Shown: positions 1 to 5,160 of the stretch, in pieces
How positions within the stretch are numbered: the stretch's first letter is position 1
How the letters are laid out: the number at the start of each line of letters is the position of its first letter
From: CAIOSQ01 sp964434345
GTDB lineage: Bacteria; Pseudomonadota; Alphaproteobacteria; CACIAM-22H2
Length of the DNA: 5,832 nucleotides
Direction of reading: 5' to 3'
Assembly: GCA_964434345.1 (NCBI GenBank)
Contig: CAYSUY010000229.1
Span: forward strand, 1 to 5,832
Made by a program: the position numbers and the translations under genes
The notes under the pieces: model-generated
What the model saw: only the letters and a program-made list of their open reading frames with translations
Databases searched by the model: none
Told to the model about the DNA's origin: nothing

Positions 1-303
1 CCGCTCTCCTCCGCCGAAGAGGGCGCGATACGGGGACACGTCGAAAAACATTGGTTGAAGGATCGTGGCGCGAAGGGGATCGAGAGTTTCGTGGTCGACA
101 TCCGCGTCTGGGTCCAGCCGGGTGGTCAGGTCGAAAGGGCCGAGATCCTCAAGACGACGGGCGCCCCGGCCGAGCCGCTGCGTGCCTTCGCGGAAGGCGC
201 GCGCCGCGCCGTGCTGAAGGCCGAGTCGCTGCCGATCCCGCCCACGCGGTCGGATCTCGGTGGGGGCAATCTGATCCTGACTTTCCGCGGGGCGGAGCAA
301 TGA
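1..303 (+). CDS. tolA: TolA, C-terminal domain (5' end outside window)
   Basis: The reading frame is open from base 1 and ends at TGA 301-303, giving the last 100 residues of a longer protein. TolA is an inner-membrane-anchored protein that crosses the periplasm. Its C-terminal domain contacts TolB and Pal and receives force from the TolQ-TolR proton channel. The fragment has the small alpha/beta shape of that domain. It opens with a helix containing EEGAIRGHVEKHW, like the start of alphaproteobacterial TolA C-domains. A strand pair around VDIRVWVQPGGQV follows, then a helix with PLRAFAEGARRAV, and the last strand is NLILTFRG. The transmembrane anchor and long helical linker would lie upstream of the window. 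Naming rests on this fold pattern and on the immediate tolB-pal context; a TonB-like C-domain would look similar, but the neighbours make TolA much more likely. Confidence 0.9.
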   Translation, partial: PLSSAEEGAIRGHVEKHWLKDRGAKGIESFVVDIRVWVQPGGQVERAEILKTTGAPAEPLRAFAEGARRAVLKAESLPIPPTRSDLGGGNLILTFRGAEQ

Positions 304-342
304 CTGGGCCGCGCTCCGTCCGCACCTCAACACGGGTCGATC

Positions 343-348
343 GAGGGA
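343..348 (+). promoter_or_regulatory. Ribosome binding site of tolB
   Basis: GAGGGA lies 7 bases before ATG 356. This supports the first of two adjacent ATG codons (356 and 359) as the tolB start. No promoter is evident in the 52-base tolA-tolB gap, so tolB is probably read from the upstream tol transcript. Confidence 0.6.
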
Positions 349-355
349 CCGAAAC

Positions 356-1729
356 ATGATGCCAGAATCTGGATTTTCGCGGTTTCGCCGGAGCCGCCGC
401 GGTTTCCTGGCTGCGGCTGCCGCCGGGCTTGCCGCGACGGCCACGCTGACGCCGCGTTTCGCGGCAGGCCAGGCGCGCATCGACATCACGCGCGGGCAGG
501 TCCAGCCGATGCCGATCGCCCTGTCGCCATTCCACGGCACGGGCGGGGAGGCGTCGACGGGACGGCAGATCCGCGACGTCGTCGCCGGCAATCTGGAGCG
601 CTGCGGGCTGTTCCGGCCGATCGAGGAGGGGGCCTATATCCAGAGCCCCGAGCAACTCCGCAGTGCGATCGAACCGCGTTTCGTCGACTGGCGCCAGATC
701 GGTGCGCAGGCGTTGGCCCATGGCTTCGTCGAGCAGCAACCCGATGGCCGCCTGCGCGTCGGGTTCCGGCTATGGGACGTCGTGCATGGGGGGTATGTGA
801 CCGGCGGCGTCTACACCGCGCAGTCCGCGAACTGGCGACGCGTGGCGCATATCGTGTCGGACGCGATCTACAAGGCGCTGACCGGCGAGGATGGGTATTT
901 CGACACGCGAATCGTCTACATTTCCGAAACCGGACCGCTGCAACGGCGCGTGAAGCGGCTTGCGATCATGGACCAGGACGGCGCGAACCACCGGTTCCTG
1001 ACCGATGGGCGCAACCTTGTCCTGACGCCGCGCTTCTCCCCCTCGGCGCAGGAAATCGCCTATCTCAGCTACGTCAACAACCGGCCGCGCGTCCTGCTGC
1101 AGAACATCGATACCGGTCGGCAGGAAGTGGTCGGCGATTTTCCGGGGATGACCTTTGCCCCCCGGTTCTCGCCGGATGGCAACCGGGTCATCATGTCGAT
1201 GTCCCAGGACGGTGCCACCAGCATCTTCACGATGGATCTGCGCACCAAGCGCGCCCAGCGGCTCACGAATTCGGGGGCGATCGACACGTCGCCGTCCTAC
1301 GCGCCGGACGCCAGCGAGATCGCGTTCAATTCGGATCGCGGCGGCGCCGGCCAACTCTATGTGATGGACGCGCAGGGTGGAAATGCGCGGCGGATCAGCT
1401 TCGGCAGCGGCCGCTACTTCACCCCGGTCTGGTCGCCGCGCGGTGACTTGATCGCGTTCACCAAGCAGGAGGCTGGCGAGTTCCTCATCGGGGTCATGAA
1501 GCCGGATGGATCCCAGGAGCGCCTGATCGACAGGGCCTTCCATGTCGAGGGACCGACCTGGGCCCCGAACGGACGCGTCTTGATGTATTTCTCGGAGGGG
1601 CGCGCCGATGCGCGTGGGATGGGCCGGAATACGAGGCTCTATTCGATCGATCTTACGGGCTACAACAAACGTGAGGTCGTTACGCCGACGGAAGCATCGG
1701 ATCCAGCGTGGTCGCCCTTGATTCCATGA
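356..1729 (+). CDS. tolB: Tol-Pal system periplasmic beta-propeller protein TolB
   Basis: Encodes 457 residues, close to the usual TolB length. TolB is periplasmic; it binds Pal and TolA and controls when Pal is free to grip peptidoglycan during division. Residues 1-40 form an export signal with a long basic N-region, the twin-arginine motif SRRGFLA (13-19), an Ala-rich core and a likely cut after A40 (GQA). This looks like a Tat signal rather than the Sec signal of E. coli TolB. Residues about 41-185 are the N-terminal alpha/beta domain. From about 195 onward come propeller blades marked by repeated F/W/Y-S/A-P motifs: RFSPSAQE near 225, RFSPDGNR near 267, SYAPDASE near 312, VWSPRGD near 356, TWAPNGR near 399 and the closing AWSPLIP at the C-terminus. 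The start is chosen from the upstream GAGGGA. tolA lies 52 bases upstream and pal 208 bases downstream. Confidence 0.97.
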   Translation: MMPESGFSRFRRSRRGFLAAAAAGLAATATLTPRFAAGQARIDITRGQVQPMPIALSPFHGTGGEASTGRQIRDVVAGNLERCGLFRPIEEGAYIQSPEQLRSAIEPRFVDWRQIGAQALAHGFVEQQPDGRLRVGFRLWDVVHGGYVTGGVYTAQSANWRRVAHIVSDAIYKALTGEDGYFDTRIVYISETGPLQRRVKRLAIMDQDGANHRFLTDGRNLVLTPRFSPSAQEIAYLSYVNNRPRVLLQNIDTGRQEVVGDFPGMTFAPRFSPDGNRVIMSMSQDGATSIFTMDLRTKRAQRLTNSGAIDTSPSYAPDASEIAFNSDRGGAGQLYVMDAQGGNARRISFGSGRYFTPVWSPRGDLIAFTKQEAGEFLIGVMKPDGSQERLIDRAFHVEGPTWAPNGRVLMYFSEGRADARGMGRNTRLYSIDLTGYNKREVVTPTEASDPAWSPLIP

Positions 1730-1746
1730 GCAGAATTCAACATATT
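1718..1746 (+). promoter_or_regulatory. Candidate sigma-70-type promoter for pal
   Basis: TTGATT (1718-1723) and CATATT (1741-1746) are separated by exactly 17 bases. Each matches four of six bases of the -35 (TTGACA) and -10 (TATAAT) consensus. The -35 overlaps the last codons of tolB. Transcription would begin near 1753 and give pal a leader of about 185 bases. This is the most AT-rich stretch of the spacer, which fits a promoter. The call is from consensus reading only, and alphaproteobacterial promoters vary widely. Confidence 0.35.
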
Positions 1747-1760
1747 GCGCGGCGTTTCGA

Positions 1761-1800
1761 GGGTGCCGGCCTTCAAGCCGCTACCTGGGTTACGTTTTTT
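1761..1800 (+). terminator. Hairpin followed by T6 in the tolB-pal spacer (weak terminator or attenuator)
   Basis: Bases 1761-1770 pair with 1777-1786 around the loop CTTCAA. The stem has ten positions with two G-U pairs and one C-C mismatch. TTTTTT follows at 1795-1800, eight bases beyond the stem. The imperfect stem and the gap before the T-run make this a poor classical terminator. Its place just after the candidate promoter and well before pal would suit a leader attenuator or partial terminator that lowers read-through from tolB. It could also be chance. Confidence 0.3.
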
Positions 1801-1920
1801 CGGGCGGCGCCATGTCGCGGAAGCGTGGCTCGGGTCAAAGAGACCGGTTGATCGGACCGTGGCGAGGTGGGACAAGCCCGCAAAGCCGCGTAACCGCGAG
1901 TCGATTCTTGGATGCTCACC

Positions 1921-1928
1921 GGAAGGAG
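1921..1928 (+). promoter_or_regulatory. Ribosome binding site of pal
   Basis: GGAAGGAG, the strongest Shine-Dalgarno match in the window, ends nine bases before ATG 1938. It settles the pal start: the same frame is open further upstream (an ATG at 1812), but only the 1938 start places a lipoprotein signal at the N-terminus. Confidence 0.85.
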
Positions 1929-1937
1929 TTCACCATC

Positions 1938-2402
1938 ATGCGTCTGAAGGTTCTTACCGCATTTGCCGCCCTTGCCATGCTTGCGGCGTGCGAAACCCCC
2001 ACCGAAACCGCCGCGACCCAGGGCAGCACGGGTGCCGCGCAGCGTGCGCAGACCCTGCAGGAGCAGCTGGTCGCCGTCGGCGATCGGGTGTTCTTCGACT
2101 ACGACAAGTCGGATCTGAAGCCCGAGGCTCGCCGCCAGATCGAGCGCTGGGCCGCGTTCCTGAAGACCAATGCCAACGCCACGATCACCATCGAGGGACA
2201 TTGCGACGAGCGCGGCACGCGCGAGTACAACCTCGGTCTGGGTGAGCGCCGCGCGAATGCCGCGAAGAACTTCCTCGTGTCGCAGGGCATCGAAGCGCGC
2301 CGCGTCGCCACGATCAGCTACGGCAAGGAGCGCCCGGCTGTGAACGGCTCCAACGAAGCGGCTTGGTCGCAGAACCGCCGCAGCGTCGCGGTCGTGAACT
2401 GA
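1938..2402 (+). CDS. pal: Peptidoglycan-associated lipoprotein Pal
   Basis: Encodes 154 residues, a normal size for Pal. Pal is anchored in the outer membrane by lipid, binds peptidoglycan non-covalently, and is moved to the septum by TolA/TolB action. Residues 1-17 are a short basic and hydrophobic signal ending in the lipobox LAAC, with C18 as the lipidated cysteine. The next residue is Glu, not Asp, so the usual enterobacterial inner-membrane retention signal is absent. Residues about 19-45 are a flexible, Thr/Ala/Gln-rich tether. The OmpA-like domain covers about 46-154, with VFFDYDKSDL at its start and GHCDERGT (87-94) leading to LGERRA (101-106). By family alignment D90 and R105 correspond to the residues that hold diaminopimelate of the wall peptide. 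SYGKERP (127-133) and the terminal NRRSV are also typical. Translation should be efficient given the strong ribosome binding site. Confidence 0.98.
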   Translation: MRLKVLTAFAALAMLAACETPTETAATQGSTGAAQRAQTLQEQLVAVGDRVFFDYDKSDLKPEARRQIERWAAFLKTNANATITIEGHCDERGTREYNLGLGERRANAAKNFLVSQGIEARRVATISYGKERPAVNGSNEAAWSQNRRSVAVVN

Positions 2403-2409
2403 GGTTGGC

Positions 2410-2445
2410 TTGAACCGCACGCGGTCGTGACCGTGGGCGGTTCGA
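2410..2445 (+). other. Long imperfect stem-loop just after pal
   Basis: Bases 2410-2418 pair with 2437-2445 (GAACCGC with GCGGTTC as core). After one A-G mismatch, 2420-2425 pair with 2430-2435 around the loop CGTG. That gives about 15 base pairs, including two G-U. No T-run follows, so it is not a terminator alone. It begins eight bases after the pal stop and could protect the 3' end of the mRNA or be part of a structured 3' untranslated RNA. Confidence 0.5.
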
Positions 2446-2449
2446 ACCA

Positions 2450-2470
2450 GGAGCGGCATGTTGTCGCTCC
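2450..2470 (+). other. Second stem-loop downstream of pal
   Basis: GGAGCGGC (2450-2457) pairs with GTCGCTCC (2463-2470): eight pairs with one G-U, loop ATGTT. It lies four bases after the first stem-loop and 26 bases before the terminator hairpin. The GGAG in its 5' arm resembles a ribosome binding site, and an ATG (2458-2460) follows, but I see no convincing coding frame there. Confidence 0.4.
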
Positions 2471-2496
2471 AACGCGTGCTTTGCGCGACTGACAAG

Positions 2497-2533
2497 ACGC
2501 CCGTCAACGCAAGTTGACGGGCGTTCGCGTTTG
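2497..2533 (+). terminator. Intrinsic terminator hairpin after pal
   Basis: ACGCCCGTCAAC (2497-2508) is the exact reverse complement of GTTGACGGGCGT (2513-2524), closed by the loop GCAA. This perfect, GC-rich 12-bp stem is followed by TCGCGTTTG, a poor T-tract. It is the best terminator candidate in the window and would end the tol-pal transcript 95 bases after the pal stop. The weak T-tract may make termination partial, letting some transcript continue into cpoB. Confidence 0.7.
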
Positions 2534-2606
2534 TGGCGCGGGACCGGGCGGAGTGTCGCGGCTCTCGGTATTGCCGATGACGATCCAGTGTCCTGGCCGT
2601 TCGCCT

Positions 2607-2634
2607 TTGTTTTGCCGTCTGCTCCCAGGATAGT
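2607..2634 (+). promoter_or_regulatory. Weak candidate promoter for cpoB
   Basis: TTGTTT (2607-2612) and GATAGT (2629-2634), separated by 16 bases, are a weak -35/-10 pair 33 bases before the cpoB start. The main reason to look for a promoter here is the terminator just upstream; the sequence match itself is poor. Confidence 0.22.
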
Positions 2635-2667
2635 CAGCGCAACGTCTGTCCAACCGCGAGTCGAGCC

Positions 2668-3789
2668 ATGCGCCATCGTGTCAGAGCCGCCATTTTCGCC
2701 GCCGCCCTGCTGGCCGGGCTGCCGTCGGGCTTCATGAGCGCCGGCGACGCTCATGCCCAGGATACCCGTAGCCTCGCCGATCAGATCATGCGTCTGCAGC
2801 GCGATGTGGACGTGCTGCAGCGTCGTCTTGCCACTGGTGGCGGCGCGGCGCCGGCCCAGGGCGCGCCTGCCCAGGGCGCGCCCGTGGCGCCGGGACCTGC
2901 CGTCGCGCCCGAAGGCTTTGCCGGTCAGGTCGATCAGCGTTTTTCGCTGCTCGAGGGGCAGGCGCGCGAGCAGACGGGACGTGTCGAGGAACTCCAGTTC
3001 AAGCTCCGCCAGATCGAGAGCAAGCTCGATAAGCTGATCCAGGACGTGGAGTTCCGGTTCCAGCAGTTGGAGCGTGGGCCCGCGGCGCAGGGGCAGGGCT
3101 CGCAACCGCAGTCGCCCGCGGCGTCGCCGCCATCGGCGCCTGCTGCTGCGTCGACCGCCGTTCCGACCGCGCCGTCGGCCCCTGCGCCCACCACCGGGGC
3201 AGCTCCGTCGGGACAGCGGCTCGTGCTGGTGCCGAGCGGGACGTCCGCGCAAGCCTTGCAGCAGCAGATGTCAGCACCCGCGGCAGGTTCCGTGCCCGCG
3301 ACGCCTGGGGCGGCACCGGCTCAAGCCGCGCCGGTACCCGCCGCCCAGGCACCCGCCGCCCAGGCTGCCGCCACGGCGCGCTTGCCCGCGGGCCCGCCGG
3401 AAGCTCAGTACGAGCACGCCTATGGCTTGCTGGTCCAGGCACAGCGCGGACTGGCCGACTTCGGTCCCGCCGAGCAGGCCCTGAAGGCCTTCGTCGAGCA
3501 GAACCCGACCCATCGCCTCGCGGGGAATGCACAATATTGGTTCGGTGAAACGCTCTTCGCGCGACAGGACTGGCAAGGGGCGGCTCTGGCCTTCGGCGAA
3601 GGTCTGAAGCGCTATCCCAACGCCGAACGTGCCGCGCACAACATGCTCGGCTTCGGTCGCTCTCTCGCGCGTCTCAACCGCAAGCAGGACGCATGCGGGG
3701 CCTTTGCGGAACTCGTGAAGCGACACCCCAACGCCAGCAAGGACGTCAAGGACGCGACCCAGCGCGAGCGCCAGCGCAACGGGTGCTGA
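2668..3789 (+). CDS. cpoB: Cell division coordinator CpoB (YbgF), periplasmic coiled-coil/TPR protein
   Basis: Encodes 373 residues, longer than E. coli CpoB (about 260) because of an Ala/Pro-rich linker. CpoB binds TolA in the periplasm and links Tol-driven outer-membrane constriction to septal wall synthesis. Residues 1-30 are a Sec signal peptide (basic start, Ala/Leu core, probable cut AHA|QD). Residues 34-55 and about 88-136 have heptad-like Leu/Ile/Val spacing and form the trimerising coiled coil. They are split by a Pro/Ala/Gly insert (56-86). Residues 137-245 are low-complexity Ala/Pro/Gln linker. Residues 247-354 hold about three TPR-like helix pairs, with QYWFGETLFARQDW as the clearest signature. 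There are only two cysteines, C343 and the final residue C373. No strong ribosome binding site precedes ATG 2668; the intact signal peptide supports this start. A terminator separates it from pal, while tilS follows after only three bases. Confidence 0.92.
   Translation: MRHRVRAAIFAAALLAGLPSGFMSAGDAHAQDTRSLADQIMRLQRDVDVLQRRLATGGGAAPAQGAPAQGAPVAPGPAVAPEGFAGQVDQRFSLLEGQAREQTGRVEELQFKLRQIESKLDKLIQDVEFRFQQLERGPAAQGQGSQPQSPAASPPSAPAAASTAVPTAPSAPAPTTGAAPSGQRLVLVPSGTSAQALQQQMSAPAAGSVPATPGAAPAQAAPVPAAQAPAAQAAATARLPAGPPEAQYEHAYGLLVQAQRGLADFGPAEQALKAFVEQNPTHRLAGNAQYWFGETLFARQDWQGAALAFGEGLKRYPNAERAAHNMLGFGRSLARLNRKQDACGAFAELVKRHPNASKDVKDATQRERQRNGC
2854..2883 (+). repeat. 15-base tandem duplication in cpoB (first insert)
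   Basis: Two adjacent 15-base units (2854-2868, 2869-2883) differ only at their last base. Each encodes AQGAP. They sit in the Pro/Ala insert that splits the coiled-coil region, and the frame is kept. They look like a product of replication slippage. Confidence 0.85.
3336..3365 (+). repeat. 15-base perfect tandem duplication in cpoB linker
   Basis: ACCCGCCGCCCAGGC occurs twice back to back (3336-3350, 3351-3365) with no mismatch and encodes PAAQA twice. It lies near the end of the linker just before the TPR domain. Perfect identity at nucleotide level suggests a recent in-frame slippage event. Confidence 0.85.
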
Positions 3790-3792
3790 CCC

Positions 3793-5085
3793 ATGGGCGC
3801 GGCGCGCGCCCAGGACCCGGCTGCGGCCTTCGCCGCGGCGATGGAGGAGGCGGGTCCTTTCGAGCGTAATCCTGAACTCGCGGTCGCGCTGTCGGGCGGT
3901 CCCGATTCGACCTGCCTTCTCCGGCTCGCGGATGGCTGGGCGCGCGCGCGCAGCGGCAGGGTCGTCGCACTGACGGTCGATCACGGGCTACGGGTCGATT
4001 CCGCCGCCGAGGCTGCGCGGGTCGGTCGTGACTGTGCCGCGCTTGGCATCCGGCATGTCATCCTCGCCTGGACAGGCGCGAAGCCCGCGCGCGCGGTGCA
4101 GGAGCGCGCGCGCGTGGCGCGCCATGCACTTCTCGAGGAATGGTGCCGGGCGGCGGGGATCCTGCATCTGCTGCTCGGTCATCATGCCGATGACCAGGAC
4201 GAGACGATCGCCATGCGCGCCGCGCGCCGGAGCGGATCCCTCGGTCTCGCGGGGATGGCCGCGATTTCCGAACGGCGTCACCTGCGTCTGCTGCGTCCCC
4301 TTCTTGCCGTGCGCGCGGACCGCATCAAGGCATGGCTGACGGAGCGCGGGATCGGTTGGATCGACGATCCGAGCAATCGCGATCCCCGCTTTCTGCGCGC
4401 CCGCATGCGCGCCGCCCCCGAACCGCCGACGTGGGCGCCGCGCTGGCCGGATCGCGCCGTCCTGGAACGCTCGCTTGCCTCCTGGCTAGGCGTGCACGCC
4501 GCGATCCACCCCGAGGGCTGGGTCTCTCTCGCCGCGGCCGAATTCCTTCGCCTGCCGCATGATGTCGCGACGCTCGCTTTGCGCGCCTGCGTGATGGCGG
4601 TCGGCGGCGCGATACATCCACCGCGCCAGGAGGGGCTCGGGTCAGCCGCCACATGGATCACGACGACCCCCACGGGAACGCGCGACGTCGGCGGCTGCCG
4701 CCTCTACCGGCGCGATGGTGAGTTGGTCGTCCTCCGCGCCCCGCCACGCCGCTCCGTCTCCGCGACGCAGCAGTCAGGCGGCGAAACCATCTGGGATGGG
4801 CGCTTCCTGGTGCGTCTGCTGCCAGCCGATGTCGCGCCCGCGGAGATCCTGCCGGCTGGAACAGCGTCTCCCGGCATGGGGCGGATGATCGAGGATGGCC
4901 TCTTGCGGCGTGTCGCAGACGCATTGCCGGTGATGCGCGGCCTTGACGGGGAGGCAAGGCTGTCCCACGTCTTGTGTGGACGCAGATCCGTGGCGCTTGT
5001 TAGCGTCGCGGACGTTTCAGTGATCTTCCGTCCGCCCCGCCCGTTCGCGGGGGCCGCTTTCGCCGGTTCACCGGCGCAGATCTGA
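3793..5085 (+). CDS. tilS: tRNA(Ile)-lysidine synthetase TilS
   Basis: Encodes 430 residues, normal for TilS. The enzyme uses ATP and lysine to turn the wobble cytidine (C34) of tRNA-Ile(CAU) into lysidine, which switches both codon reading (AUG to AUA) and charging (Met to Ile). It is cytoplasmic and essential in most bacteria. The N-terminal PP-loop ATPase domain shows SGGPDS (34-39), TVDHGLR (61-67), GHHADDQDET (130-139), RRSGSLGLAGM (145-155), RPLL (169-172) and the family segment WIDDPSNRDPRFLRARMR (190-207). Residues 208-430 are the less conserved C-terminal tRNA-recognition part. The start at ATG 3793 is three bases after the cpoB stop, with no clear ribosome binding site, which suggests coupling to cpoB translation. 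An in-frame ATG at 3841 would still keep the whole ATPase motif, so the first 16 residues are uncertain. Confidence 0.96.
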   Translation: MGAARAQDPAAAFAAAMEEAGPFERNPELAVALSGGPDSTCLLRLADGWARARSGRVVALTVDHGLRVDSAAEAARVGRDCAALGIRHVILAWTGAKPARAVQERARVARHALLEEWCRAAGILHLLLGHHADDQDETIAMRAARRSGSLGLAGMAAISERRHLRLLRPLLAVRADRIKAWLTERGIGWIDDPSNRDPRFLRARMRAAPEPPTWAPRWPDRAVLERSLASWLGVHAAIHPEGWVSLAAAEFLRLPHDVATLALRACVMAVGGAIHPPRQEGLGSAATWITTTPTGTRDVGGCRLYRRDGELVVLRAPPRRSVSATQQSGGETIWDGRFLVRLLPADVAPAEILPAGTASPGMGRMIEDGLLRRVADALPVMRGLDGEARLSHVLCGRRSVALVSVADVSVIFRPPRPFAGAAFAGSPAQI

Positions 5086-5139
5086 GTGCAACCCACGCGT
5101 CGTTTCCGGGTCACGTCGAAGATGGAAACGCCGATTTCC

Positions 5140-5160
5140 GGAGAAAGTGTGACGCCGTGA
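5140..5160 (+). promoter_or_regulatory. ftsH ribosome binding site with nested GTG-start minimal ORF
   Basis: GGAG (5140-5143) is the only Shine-Dalgarno match before ftsH. It lies 13 bases before the ftsH GTG (5157), longer than usual, but five bases before another GTG (5149). That GTG opens a three-codon frame, GTG ACG CCG TGA, whose stop overlaps the ftsH start in the string GTGA (5157-5160). A start-stop GTGTGA also occurs at 5147-5152. Ribosomes may therefore reach ftsH by termination-reinitiation. The ribosome binding site itself is well supported; a role for the tiny frame is inference. Confidence 0.4.

Noticed and set aside
770..1543. Long - strand open frame opposite tolB (257 codons)
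   Set aside because: No recognisable motif; antisense shadow of tolB in GC-rich DNA.
1812..1937. The pal frame is open upstream to an ATG at 1812, giving a 196-residue product
   Set aside because: The extra 42 residues are Arg/Gly-rich without a signal, and the strong GGAAGGAG plus lipobox fix the start at 1938.
2314..3252. Long open frame on the - strand across the pal end and cpoB (312 codons)
   Set aside because: Its product is Arg-rich and low-complexity, typical of the antisense of a high-GC gene; it runs across the pal terminator and opposes clear genes.
5061..5076. Perfect 6-bp hairpin CGCCGG-TTCA-CCGGCG at the end of tilS
   Set aside because: It lies inside the coding sequence, is short, and is followed by CAGATCTG with no T-run, so it does not qualify as a terminator; likely codon-driven.
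4960..5156. Heat-shock (sigma-32) promoter for ftsH, suggested by CTTG strings near the end of tilS
   Set aside because: I found no matching -10 at proper spacing; CTTG alone is too common to support a call.
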